From the NCBI GenBank assembly GCA_033807775.1, contig CM066313.1:59369984-59433983 (forward strand): a stretch of 64,000 nt of DNA, written 5' to 3'. The notes beneath the pieces are model-generated. The model was given only the letters and a program-made list of their open reading frames with translations. It was not told where the DNA came from and did not search any database. Position numbers and translations under genes: made by a program. This DNA comes from Saussurea involucrata. Lineage: Eukaryota > Streptophyta > Magnoliopsida > Asterales > Asteraceae. This document shows, one piece after another, positions 31,869 to 42,375 of the stretch. Position 1 is the first letter of the stretch. Each line of letters begins with the position of its first letter.

Positions 31869-32340
31869 AAACAGAAGATTCAAGCAGATCGAAGACCAAA
31901 TTGAAGATTTTTTACACTAAAGCTGAAGAATTCGGATTGGGTGTTCATCACTATTCATCACTGTTCATCAAGAATTCTGACCCTTCTTCATTTACTATTC
32001 ATCCAGATTTCATCTTTTCTTTAATTTTTGATCTTTTGGATTGATTCTTGACATCATTGCACTCGGATTTGATTCCGAAACATCTTTAATTCTTGGATTA
32101 ACACCAAAATCTGCACAGAATTTGCAGATCTGGTCATTTTATATCATTTTTGTTCGAAAACTTTTTCTACTATTTTTGGATCAAAATTCGATTAAATTGA
32201 TCGAATTAGGATTTGTGATTATCTAAGAAAGTGTGTGGAATCAAATTTCGATCAAATCTGTGCAAATTTCATAACAATTGATCAAGAATTGAAAAAGTTA
32301 TGGCTGATTTAGTGATTTTCGTGTTCAAAGTGCAGAATTC

Positions 32341-32815
32341 GGATCATTCTTGGTGAATTCGGATCATTCATACGGAATTCGGACCATTCAAGGGATTTTC
32401 TACTTGATTTTAGTCAATTCGGAGTGTTCTTGATTTTTTACAAGTGTTGAATTCGAACCCTTAAGCATCCGAATTCATAGAATTCGAACCCTTAAGCATT
32501 CGAATTCATAGAATTCGAACCCAGTTAGATTCGAATTGAGGAGAATTCGAACCGTGTTAGATTCGAATTGAGGAGAATTCGAACTGTGTTAGGTTCGAAT
32601 TGAGTTGATTAAATTTTCCAAGAAAAGAATTCGAACCAAGGTACATTCGAATTGAGTGAATTCGAACCAAGGTTCATTCGAATTGAGTGAATTCGAATCC
32701 TTCTTGATTCGAATTGAGTGAATTCGAATCCTTCTTGATTCGAATTGAGTGAATTCGAATCCTTCTTCATTCGAATTGAGTGAATTCGAATCCTTATACA
32801 TCCGAATTCTTGAGA
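32341..32815. repeat. E5 leader array of ~33-bp units with GAATTCGAA / ATTCGAAT
   Basis: The first ~60 bases have GAATTCGGA(T/C)CATTC spaced copies. From 32448 about ten imperfect units of 32-33 bp follow, each with GAATTCGAA(C/T)CC and then ATTCGAATTGAG. The unit is itself an imperfect inverted repeat with the palindrome ATTCGAAT. The 3-fold unit length leaves open minus-strand frames, which I regard as chance. Confidence 0.88.
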
Positions 32816-32960
32816 AAAAATTTTATCCCGAAATTTTTTCTATAGTGTATTTCATACATTGTAAGAGCCTTTCAAGAAAAAATTTTATATATTTTTTTTG
32901 TGTATTTTCATACACTGTCTGCTTGATCTTCTGAACGATCAATTTCTAGCAATATTCAAA

Positions 32961-34628
32961 ATGGTTTTACAACAAGTTATTGTTAAAAGCAGTGGTGAAG
33001 ATTTGAAGCAAACTCTGAAAAAGGAGATTCCTCCAATTGCAAAAGTTTTTGTTAAACCAAATGTAAAGTTGCAACAAGTCATTATAACAGAAACATCTGT
33101 TAATTCACATGTATCTGTTAAACCAAATAATGAAGTGTTGCAACAAGTCATAATAACAAAAACACCTCCAAAGCCACTTGAAAAAGCTAAGGCAAATAAT
33201 GGAATTTTGCAACAAGTTATTTTATCAGAAACATCTCCTATATCAGAAACTCCTGTTAAAGATAATGCTTCAAATTCTTCAACTCCTATTTTAAATAAAG
33301 CATTGGAAGAAGAAAATGTTAATCTGAAAAGACAAATTTTAGACATTTCTTCTTCAAATGCTAAACTTACTAAAAGAATAACTGATCTTGAAGTTTATAT
33401 TGCAGGTCTTGAAACAAAGAAAGACAAAGACAACTCAAGTCTGCACGATCAAATCGAGAAACTTCAAGAGAAAGTAACAACTCTTAAAAAGGAAAATGCT
33501 GATCTGAAGAGCATTGAAGACAGGAGAGAGAAGATTCTTAAAGAAAAGGAAATAATTGAACTTAATTGTATAAAACTTTCAAAACAAGTTTCTGACTTTG
33601 AGAAAGTTTTATTTTTAGAAAAAGACAAGCTCGAAAAAGAAAGAGCTAAATTTGAAACTGAAAGAAATTTTTTTGATATCAAAAGTTCTGAACTTTCCGT
33701 GAAAATTTCTGAATTAGAAAATCTTTTGGAAAAGGAAAGAAAAGATTTCACGGAAAAGCAAAATCTCTTTGAAAAGGAAAGTAAAACCCTTAAAAAGAAA
33801 AATATGGAAATTTTCAAAGAGATTACTGATAAAAGAAAGTTTTTGGAAAAAGATTTTGAATCGGAACGTGTATATTTTGAAGATGTGATTCTTAATCTTA
33901 CCAAAAGATTATCTGGTTTATCAGCTGATATTATGAAAGATCAGTTGATCAAATCTGATTTCCAAAAGAAATTTGATCTAATTTCTAAAGAGAAAAATGT
34001 TTTAATAAACAAAGTCAAAGAACTTGAAGACGTCATTTTTAAATTTGATGTCTCAAAGCAGGCCAGTCATAATTCTATCTTTCAGACTCCATTTGTTGAT
34101 TCAAATGATTCTGAATGTTCTTTTAAAACTGCTTCAAGTTCAAGTTTTAAAAACATTCCTTCTAAACAATTTAATAGATCAACAGATTTCTCAAAAGGTC
34201 ATATTCGTTCTTCTAATCTTTTCTATAATCCTCTGTTTGATAAATCGGATGATATTCTTAAGGTGCCTAAAATTAATACTTCCAAATCTGAAGAAGTTCC
34301 AGTCTTCAAGAGGGTGAAGATGGAATGGAGAATCAAAGGCACAACAGTTCCAAAGAAAGATGTGCCAAAATCATCTGTATCCACATCAAATGCAAAGAAG
34401 AACAATGCGCCAAAAGGTAAATCTTCTGCTAAACCTAATCCTATTCATTCCGTAAATCATCTGATTAGGTTGGCACATAAGAAAATCTGTTGTTCTTACT
34501 GTGGATCAAATGACTTTGTGCATAAAGATTATACTTCTTATTGGTATGGTTCTTACAGTATTCCTTGTAAGAAATCTACACCTAACCCACTAGGACCCAA
34601 GTGCCATTGGGTACCAAAATCTGCTTAA
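32961..34628 (+). CDS. E5 gag-like coiled-coil protein (555 aa, intact)
   Basis: The ATG at 32961 (MVLQQVIVKSSGED) is chosen over an upstream in-frame ATG at 32898 because the repeat structure starts here. Four spaced copies of LQQVI(V/I/L) fill the first ~95 residues. A long heptad coiled coil runs from ~110 to ~380, rich in Glu and Lys. A Ser/Phe/Asn-rich stretch follows. A degenerate knuckle, CCSYCGSNDFVHKDY, near 510 lacks the His and last Cys. It ends CHWVPKSA, as do the gags of E1-E3. The capsid (UBN2) domain and the true CCHC knuckle are missing. It may bind partner gag through the coil; that is inference. Confidence 0.85.
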   Translation: MVLQQVIVKSSGEDLKQTLKKEIPPIAKVFVKPNVKLQQVIITETSVNSHVSVKPNNEVLQQVIITKTPPKPLEKAKANNGILQQVILSETSPISETPVKDNASNSSTPILNKALEEENVNLKRQILDISSSNAKLTKRITDLEVYIAGLETKKDKDNSSLHDQIEKLQEKVTTLKKENADLKSIEDRREKILKEKEIIELNCIKLSKQVSDFEKVLFLEKDKLEKERAKFETERNFFDIKSSELSVKISELENLLEKERKDFTEKQNLFEKESKTLKKKNMEIFKEITDKRKFLEKDFESERVYFEDVILNLTKRLSGLSADIMKDQLIKSDFQKKFDLISKEKNVLINKVKELEDVIFKFDVSKQASHNSIFQTPFVDSNDSECSFKTASSSSFKNIPSKQFNRSTDFSKGHIRSSNLFYNPLFDKSDDILKVPKINTSKSEEVPVFKRVKMEWRIKGTTVPKKDVPKSSVSTSNAKKNNAPKGKSSAKPNPIHSVNHLIRLAHKKICCSYCGSNDFVHKDYTSYWYGSYSIPCKKSTPNPLGPKCHWVPKSA

Positions 34629-34650
34629 TCTGTTTTGCAGGTTCTTCATG
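34629..34650 (+). promoter_or_regulatory. Acceptor-like site after the E5 gag-like ORF
   Basis: TAATCTGTTTTGCAG|GTT follows the ORF stop, as in the gag/pol junctions of E2, E3, E4 and E6, although E5 has no pol. A few codons after it (CTTCATGTG) resemble the pol start before decay. Confidence 0.4.
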
Positions 34651-36877
34651 TGTTGTACTGAATTGTAGATACATACCACACACATGACTGAAAACAGAAG
34701 AGAAGCGGCGTATTTTTTGAAAAATATTTGTACCATTAAGGGGGAGACAAATATCAATGGCTTTTGAACATATCAGTTCAAAACCCGTGCTTCAACGACA
34801 ATGGCTTCTGAACAATTCAGTTCAGGACCCGTACTTCAACGACTAAGACTTCTAAACAAATCAGTTTAGAACTCAGACTTCTCAGGTGATATCCTTAACT
34901 GTTACATCTTTCTGTTTCAAGGAACGTGGCAAAAGGTAACATTGGATTATATTTGTTTCTACTGATTTGAAAACTTGAATCTTTACAAATTTAATTCAAT
35001 GAGATGCAATTTTTAATTTTCATTCAATGAATTAAATGCGTGCTAAAAGATTTTTTTTCAAGAATCTTTGTATTATCTGAGTTAGATTTGCTTCAATTTT
35101 CACATCTAAAATAAATCGAAAGGTCAGCAAAACATGAATGAAATTATGCTGAATGCTCAAAGTTATGTGAATCTGGATATATATAGAATATAATGCTCAA
35201 AAAGCCTATATGTCAGAATGATGGATGGAAATGAAAATATGGGCAAAGCACTATGTTTTAGAACCAAGTGATTGAGATAAAATAGTTGCACTATCATTTA
35301 GTTTGAAAGTTTGTGCCTGTGGCCTTTCTGGTTTGGGAGAGTAAGTCCTAAGGGGTGCTCGACACCTAGTCCCTAAGATCAACTGGTCTGGGATCGGCTG
35401 ACCCAAATCCTGCAATAGAACCAGATAGAAAGCCATGTTTTACTGGTACAAATGGGTTTAAGATATATCGATGTGGCCTTTCTGGTTTGGGAAATTAAGT
35501 TCTAAGGGGTGCTCGACACCTAGCACCTAAGGCCAACTGGTCTGGGATCTGCTGACCCAAATCCTGCTATAGAACCAGATAGAAAGTCATGTTTAACGGT
35601 GTATCTTATTCTTACTAAACTTTTTGATCAAAATATGCCAATGTGCACAAAATCAAAAGATGCCAATGCGCACAAAATCAAAAGATGCCAATGAGTACAA
35701 AATCAAAAGATTCAAATGTGCATAAAATCAAAAGATGCCAAAGAGCACACATCTCTTGAAACTTGGGAAAATACAAAGTCGCGATAAACCCGTAAATTTA
35801 TGAAATTCTGATTTTGGACACATAGTGTGAGTAGAGCAAAGTATTCTTATATGTTTTAGAATTGCATACGCTTGATGCTAATCATATTTCGCATGCTAGC
35901 ACACCAAATAGATTTAATAAAGGGGTTGAAACTGAACGTTTGTAACTTGATATGCAATGATGTCTTGTTTTTTGAATCCAAACACATGCATTTGATTTCA
36001 TTTGATTGAAATATTGTTAAATTTCATTAAGTTGAATTTCTTTTGTAAAGCATTCAAATGATCAAATGTTAGTAGTTATAAAATGAAGTTCAATGAATTT
36101 TATTTTCCTTGTGTAAATTTGTTTTAAAATTTGTGCTACAATTTCAAATACTGTACGTTATTGAAATATATGCATACTTTCAGGGGGAGAAAACAAATTG
36201 CTCCAGAATTCTTATTTTGAGGGGGAGCAAGGTTATCCACTAAGGAGGAGATTGTTAGTAATACTCAGTGACGCGACTGAAATTGAAGAAGGTTTTCGAT
36301 GATAATGATGCTCACTTTCATCGAAAAAGGGGGAGAAATGTTTAATTCAATTTCATGTCAAAGATATCTCATGTCTAAGAGCTTTCAAGTCAATGATTCG
36401 TGAACAAAGACTGAAGATTAGGGGGAGAAGGATCATGTGAAGTCCAAATGTTGCTGAATTTGGTTATCTTAGTTCTGAGTGGTTCTCGGAATGCGCTTAC
36501 ACCTAAAAGTTCAACAATGTGGATGGTTTCACATATTTCTGATCCAAACTCTAATCGTTTCTGATTCATCTTGTTCCGAATTGATGGTTTTATACAAAGA
36601 TCGGAATTTCATGTTCAAGACTTGAAGACAATCTGTTGAAGATTTTATTGAAGAAGATTGACTTTTCAAAGAAAAAGACAATGACTTTTCATGTTTGTCT
36701 GAAGATTCTTCAAAGCTGAGTTCTTAAAGAGTGTCAAAGCATATAGTTCGCCGTGAACTAGTGGAGATAAAGCTATTTGAAGATGGTTTGATAGAGTGTC
36801 TGTTTGAGAAGATTGACTTTACAAAGAGCTGAAGACTGCTGTTATTTTTTTTAAATCTTGAATCCAAAGGGGGAGAT
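34651..36877 (+). repeat. E5 non-coding block shared with E6, with repeats and PPT-like tracts
   Basis: No ORF is supported. Four layers are visible. First, ~45-base repeats with ACCCGT(A/G)CTTCAACGAC (34780-34860). Second, two ~120-base copies starting GGCCTTTCTGGTTTGGGA (35317 and 35476). Third, four to five units of AAAATCAAAAGATGCCAATG (35650-35750). Fourth, AGGGGGAG-like tracts at ~34738, 36183, 36220, 36242, 36327, 36420 and the true PPT at ~36866-36876. All except the last part match E6 on the minus strand. Confidence 0.8.
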
Positions 36878-37134
36878 TGTTAGAGCATTATTGTATTCAA
36901 GATTTACTGTAAAGTCAATGTACTGTATGAGTCTATACAGTATTGTGAATGCCTTTATACCTTGTATGTCATGGGTATAAATAGGCTTGTCTAGTTCATT
37001 TGTTAGAAAAGCTTTAGTAATCTTTTAGAAACCTTTTGGTAATCCTTTGAGATCAATACATGGATGACATATTTGCTCTCTAGATTCTCTCTCACTACAT
37101 TCATATCTTATTGCTAGAGATCTGGGATTTATCA
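36878..37134 (+). repeat. E5 3' LTR (257 bp)
   Basis: Read base by base against 31597-31853, I see no difference. TSD agata follows at 37135-37139. Confidence 0.93.
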
Positions 37135-37139
37135 AGATA

Positions 37140-37315
37140 TTTTGTGATCACACACACTTCACAGTGAGTTGTGAGAAACGTTTGTATTATAGAAATTCTC
37201 CCTCCATTGTATTCAAAGCATATGAGTAGAGATCTTTAATAATATGATCTACTTTTCTATCTTTATTCTACATTTATGGAGTATTCTTGATTGTTGCTTG
37301 ATTACGGGACTTACA
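37140..37315 (+). repeat. E7 solo LTR, right part
   Basis: Continues the LTR interrupted by E5 and ends GGGACTTACA, followed by TSD gtcta (37316-37320). The E4 reverse transcriptase resumes directly after it. Confidence 0.8.
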
Positions 37316-37320
37316 GTCTA

Positions 37321-38147
37321 CTTGCGGTTACATACATTTAAGAACCGATCATTCCCCGATACAGTTTAGTGTTCACATCCTTTCCGTTAGGATCGACATG
37401 AAGCTTTGTACCGGGTGCCATGGGAGTTTTCATCGGTGAAGACTGTTCCATCTGAAATTTCCTAAGAATATCCCGGATGTACTTAGCCTGGTTTATGAAT
37501 ATCCCGATCGACAGTTGTTTAACTTGAAGACCAAGGAAGAAATTCATCTCACAAAGCATACTCATTTTAAAAAATTGTCCCATAAGTTTGGCAAAGTTCT
37601 TTGCATACTGAGGATTAGTAGAACCAAAAATTATGTCATCGACATACACTTGAACTAAGACAATATGACCCTTTTCGTGCTTGATAAACATATTTGAATC
37701 TATCTTACCTCGTGTGAATTCTGATGGACAGAGTGTTGTACCAGGCTCGTGGAGCTTGCTTAGACCATAAAGCGCCTTGTCTAGAACGTAGACATGATTA
37801 GGCTTCGAATCGTCCACGAATCCTTCCGGTTACGATACATATACTTCTTCTTTGATATCGCCATAGAGGAATGCGGTCTTCACATCCATTTGGAAGACCG
37901 TAAAGTTCTTGTATGCGGCGTATGTAAGGAACATACGTATAGCTTCTATCCTTACCACTGGAGCGTAGGTCACATCATAGTCGATCCCTTCTTGATGACG
38001 GTATCCCTTGGCCACAAGACGCGCCTTGTTACGTACGACGATGCCGTCTTTGTCCTTCTTGTTCTTAAAGATCCATTTAGTGCCAATCACCGTTTTGTGA
38101 GTTGGACGTGGAACAAGTCGCCATACCTTGAGAGCCTCGACTAGGCG
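37321..38147 (-). pseudogene. pol: E4 reverse transcriptase part of pol (broken)
   Basis: The frame has stops at 38148, 37827 and 37335. It carries VIGTKWIFKNK, RLVAKGYRHQEGIDY, FQMDVKTAFLYG and the catalytic YVDDIIFGSTNP (~37640), then LQVKQLSIGIFINQAKYI and KLYRGMIGS. A stretch around 37740-37770 (LHEPGTTLCPSEF) looks shifted or shortened compared with E3. The part after the finger/palm region continues past E7 at 31392. Confidence 0.85.
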
Positions 38148-38150
38148 GAG

Positions 38151-39549
38151 CTACTCTTGCATGGCTATGATCCAGTCCGGATCTTCGAGTGCTTCGCGGA
38201 CATTGGTAGGCTCGATCTTGCTTAAGAATCCGGAGAAGAGGCATAAATTAGCCGATGCGCCTCGCGTTTGGACCAGAGTGGAGGGATCACCGATGATCTG
38301 GTGTAAGGGATGAGCTTTCGTCCATTTAGTGGTGTGTGGAAGCGGCTGCTGAGTTGAATGTGAGACGTCCGGATCCACATTGTTACCAGATGGAAGGTCT
38401 TGTACCGCTTCAAGTGTTGCCGGTTGGTTTCTCGGAGGAGATGGGGGAGGATTCATTGAAGGTTGAGCAACTTTTGGTTCCGAGGAATGCAGAGGCTGAT
38501 CATCGATTGTAGCAGATGACGAATCATTAAGAGCGATCTCCGGGTCTATTACTGGTTCCTTCGGGGGAGTAGTAGTATCAGATGAAGTTGATGATGACGG
38601 TTGAGATGTCTCCACAGTGATGGATGGCGTGCTGGTCGAAGGCGGCGGACCGAATAGATTCGCTGAATCTTCAATACGAGCAGCCTCAAGTCGTGGTTGC
38701 GCTGAGACACGAAGGGTAGAAACGTTAAATATGTCATCATAAAAATGTTTGAACAGTAAATCTAAATCTGAAAGATCAGCATTCGATGAAGATGCATGAT
38801 TCGGATTTACTGTCGCTTGTGCAGATCCCGAACGTGGAAGTTCGGAAGCTAGCACCCCAGTTAAACCGGGTTCTGAAACCAAATCTGCGGCTTCGTCGAA
38901 TATCACGTTTACACTTTCGGTAACGGTTTTAGTCTGTTTGTTGTAAATGCGATACGCCTTAGCCTGCGTGGAGTATCCGATGAAAACTCCTTCGTCCGCC
39001 TTTGGGCTGAATTTGCCGAGATCGTCTTTGTCGTTTAGGACGTAACACGTGCATCCGAATGCATGGAAGTACTTGATGTTCGGAATGCGTTTGTTGATGA
39101 TCTCGTACGGCGTTTTGTTAAACCGCTTGTTGATGATGGAGCGGTTTGCGTGTAACAAGCAGTAGACACCGCTCCGGCCCACTGAAATAGCGGCAGTTTG
39201 GATTGAGAAAGCATCGTGCGAGCCGCTTCGACCAGGGTACAGTTGCGCCATTCCACCACTCCGTTTTGTTGAGGAGTGTGAGCTGCTGAGAAGGTTTGCG
39301 AAATACCGACAGAAGTCAGATAGTCGTTCACCGTTTGAGGAATTCCATCCCGTTGTCGATCCTGATAGTCTGAACTTGACTCTGAAGATTCAGCTGGATG
39401 GTCTTTAAATGGTTGATGATCAGCTCTGGAGTTTCGTCTTTCGTGCGAAGGAACTTGACCCATGTGTAGCGTGAGAAGTCATCCACCATCACTAGGACGT
39501 ATTTGCGCTTGTTGATGCTCTGAACACGCATCGGTCCACACAAATCCAT
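38151..39549 (-). pseudogene. pol: E4 integrase core and C-terminal region (broken)
   Basis: The core starts MDLCGPMRVQSINKRKYVLVMVDDFSRYTW with the first catalytic Asp; IRIDNGMEF has the second and the QQNGVVEWRN stretch the Glu. Frameshifts lie near 39340 and again near 39200. From 39251 a frame of 366 codons carries the ACTYVLNDKDDLGKF and GYSTQAKAYRIYN motifs typical of copia integrase C-termini, then a Ser/Thr/Pro-rich linker (38430-38830) leading to RT. Integrase would insert cDNA; this copy cannot be made in one piece. Confidence 0.82.
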
Positions 39550-39558
39550 ATGGATGAG

Positions 39559-40161
39559 TTAGAGGGACCGGGACGTGCTCGGAGCGGCCTTCGGCTTATG
39601 CGTCGCTCGCTTCATCTTTCCCATTTTGAATGGCCCGCAGAGTTGATCCTTCACGAATTGAAGATCAGGCATGCCTGTCACGTGTCTGCCCAGTACCAGT
39701 TTGTTGATAATCTTGAAGTTCAGGTGCGAGAGACGTCGATGCCAAATCCACGCTTGTTGGGAATTGGCCTTTGACATCAGGCAGACAGACGTATCGGTCT
39801 TCAGGGCTGCGAGGTCAATGGTGTAGAGGTTGGTCTATCGCGTTCCAACCAGTAGCTCCTTTCCGGCGTCGTCGAGGATTCTACACCTTTTGGCTTTGAA
39901 TCTGACCTCAAGACCTTTGTCGCAGAATTGGCCGATACTGAACAGATTGTGTCCCAATCTTGCGACATGTGAAACCTTTTTGATGGTGATCTTGTCTTGT
40001 ACAATGTCGCCGTAGCCTAAAATCGGCGCCTTGTCATTGTTCCCAAATCTCACGTCTCTGCCATATACTTCTTTGTAGTTCGTGAGAAGCTCCCTCTTTT
40101 CGGTCATATGCTTGGAGCATCCAGAGTCTAAGTACCACACATGACCATCCTGCAAAAACAA
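39559..40161 (-). pseudogene. pol: E4 protease and integrase zinc finger (broken)
   Basis: The frame begins FLQDGHVWYLDSGCSKHMTEKRELL, with the protease D-S-G. It continues through KVSHVARLGHNLFSIGQF to a stop at 39832, then in the same frame through WIWHRRLSHLNF and a CGPFKMGK zinc-finger end to another stop at 39556. The first Cys of the finger's C-X2-C appears to be present (LCGPF), but the second is replaced. Its start follows the T-rich AG tract at the gag end. Confidence 0.82.
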
Positions 40162-40180
40162 GTTTAGCGAACTTTAGGTA
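40162..40180 (-). promoter_or_regulatory. Putative splice acceptor at the E4 gag/pol junction
   Basis: On the minus strand TAAACTTGTTTTTGCAG is followed by GATGGTCATGTG. Relative to the gag stop the pol frame is shifted by one base here, unlike in E3, yet the acceptor-like tract is kept. This supports splicing rather than read-through. Confidence 0.5.
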
Positions 40181-40187
40181 CCCATAT

Positions 40188-42370
40188 TTACACGGATCCT
40201 GGAGGGTTAGGTGTGACACCTCTCGGAGGAGCTTGCTTTGACACAGGTTGCCTTTTAGATGTAGGTTTCACACCTCTTGGAGGAACTGGGTTTGTAGCAG
40301 GTTGCCTCTTGGGTGCCGGTTTAACCTCAGTAGGAGAAACCCGTTTTGGAATGGGTTTTCTCTCCTGCTGTGGTTTAACCTCTGATTGGGAACCCTGTTG
40401 TTTATGATGTTTCTTTTTGTTATTACGGGGTTTGCTTTTGGGTGTATGATTATATATATGATATGACCCAAACCAATCATTATTATTAATATCATCAAAG
40501 TCATTCCAACGGCAACTAGAACAACACAAACAATCATGCGATAACTGAATCAATTGCTGAATGGAATAAAGTTTGATTGGAAAATTAACATCGCGTTTAA
40601 CAAAATCATTCCTATGATTCCAAGCACAATCGTTTTTGTTCATTCTAGGAAAAAAACAGTATTGAAAGACTTTGATGCAACATCCTCGACAGATTCCTTA
40701 GCTAGCCACTTTGGTTTTTCTTGTTTAGCGCGACCGGGTTTATCTGAAACAACATGGATAGCATGGGCAATGGCTTTTGAGGAAGTAGTATTTTTGGCAG
40801 CCAATTGCTCGGTCTTTTACCTCGGCTGTGATTATTTTTTAGAAACCGGCTTCGTTTTTGAAGTCTTAATCATAGCTGGGGCCTTTGTTTTAGAACAATC
40901 ACCCTTTAGAAAATTCACCGGTCGATTGACTATAGATGATAAAAAATCAGTATGACTTGGAAGAGGTTTGTCGAAGGGGAACGACTCAAACTATTCATCA
41001 GAATTTCCTTCGGAGTTCATGTATTCAGAAAAACCGACATCCAGAATTACAAGACTTGGATCGAGTGAGGAAGGCGAGGAACACTTAGTGTCAGTGTGCT
41101 TTGGGGAATTTGGTGCGGAAGCTAGGAAAAAATCAGAGTTCAAATTCCTTAAAACACTCTCGTCTTGAGAATCTTTACCGTCTTGTGTAGAAGAGATTTT
41201 GCCTAAGAAAGCTTTACACGAAGACGTATCAGATGAGCTTGAGGAAAGTTCGGGTGAAATATGCTTTTCAAATTGGAGTTGGTCAATCTGCTCTTGGAGT
41301 TGACCATTTCTCGTGTACTCCTTCATTGCATCTGTTGCCAAAGCAGCCAGTTTTGATGTGAGCATATTGATTTCACACCGAAGGATTTCCTGTCTTTCAT
41401 CCCAAACAATTTCGGTTTTGACCGATTATAGATTCTCAAGTTCCGTGATTAGCGCTTGCTTTTCCTTTTGAAAATTTGACCTTTCTTTCTCGAGTGACTT
41501 CTCCAACTCGACTATCTTTGCTTCCAAGATGAGAGGGGGGACATAGAGTTTGAACTCATCTGTCTCAGTCTTGGTTGCGGTTGCTTGGACCTCATCCTTT
41601 TTGGAGGATTCGTTGGGCGTTACAAACTTATAGCAATCGAAGTAGTCATTCGAGAGGTACTTCTTTTGATTTTTCTCGTAGTAATAATTCAAAGGCTCAT
41701 AACAAAAAGGAAGTTGCATTTTAGACGTGTGTGCGCGCTTGTATTCCTCAGTTTCCTCTTCCTTTTCAGGTTCAAGAGGACCAGTCCATTTTATAGCATA
41801 TTCCGGATATATTTTCTCTATTCCAAAACAACCAAAATCATACAGTGTAGGTCTTTTGGATATACCATTTTTCAAATAGTGTGGGTTATCATATCCGACT
41901 CCCCATTCCTTGTTAAAATACGTGAACTCCTTGGGTTTATTCATATGGATGGTCTGATCAGTTTGACCTCTTTTGTGGAGTTTTGTTTCAGGATCAAGTA
42001 TTTTAGCGACAAACTCCTTGTGCTGAATTTGAAGAGCAGAACATTGGTAAACAATTTCTGCTTTCTCATTCACACACTGATCAAACTGTGACTGAAGTTC
42101 AGATAATTTGGCCCTTAAGTCCTTAGGTGCGATTGAAAGATTTTTGCATTTGTCTTTTAAGTTAGCATTTTTGGACTTATATTTCTCAGTTATTCGCGTC
42201 TGAACATCTAGCTTTTCAGATAGTGATCTGATTTCAAGCAGTTGTTCGTTAGAGATGGCCTTATGGGAATCTAACCGTTCAGCAAGAGATTGTATTTTAT
42301 CAAAGAAATCTTGAGCAGTAGATTCACATACCTGATTTAACTTTGCCTTTTCTTCATCAGCGGGAGAGTG
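40188..42370 (-). pseudogene. gag: E4 gag, C-terminal half (broken)
   Basis: After the E8 insertion the frame resumes with a long coiled coil (42300-41430; QSLAERLDSHKAISNEQLL then NLKDKCKNL). Stops lie at ~41423 and 40988 and there is a frameshift near 40640. The final part holds a degenerate knuckle, CCSSCRWNDF, and a Pro/Lys-rich tail with tandem 18-residue repeats of KP..KRQP.....PPRGV (40209-40340). A stop just before the WVPK end (40188) shortens it. It lacks the second true CCHC knuckle that E3 has. Confidence 0.8.
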
Positions 42371-42375
42371 GTAGC

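Larger units (their letters stand above)
31597..37134 (+). mobile_element. E5: young non-autonomous copia-type element with a gag-like ORF only (5.54 kb)
   Basis: Two 257-bp LTRs (31597-31853 and 36878-37134) show no difference that I can find by eye. TSD agata lies at 31592-31596 and 37135-37139. Inside: a Met-tRNA PBS, a 1.1-kb leader with a GAATTCGAA array, one intact gag-like ORF and a 2.2-kb non-coding block shared with E6. It has no protease, integrase, RT or aORF, so it needs proteins from another element. Identical LTRs and an open ORF suggest very recent movement. Confidence 0.92.

Noticed and set aside
32589..32801. Minus-strand ORF with repeated residues over the E5 leader
   Set aside because: It is a by-product of a repeat unit whose length is near a multiple of three; it has no start context and is on the wrong strand.
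32341..32815. CRISPR-like array of ~33-bp repeats
   Set aside because: The units are adjacent and imperfect, without unique spacers. They lie in the leader of a plant retrotransposon and no cas gene is near.
31398..37315. E5 plus E7 read as one element with nested LTRs
   Set aside because: The two have different LTR sequences and separate exact TSDs (gtcta and agata). E7 has no internal region of its own.
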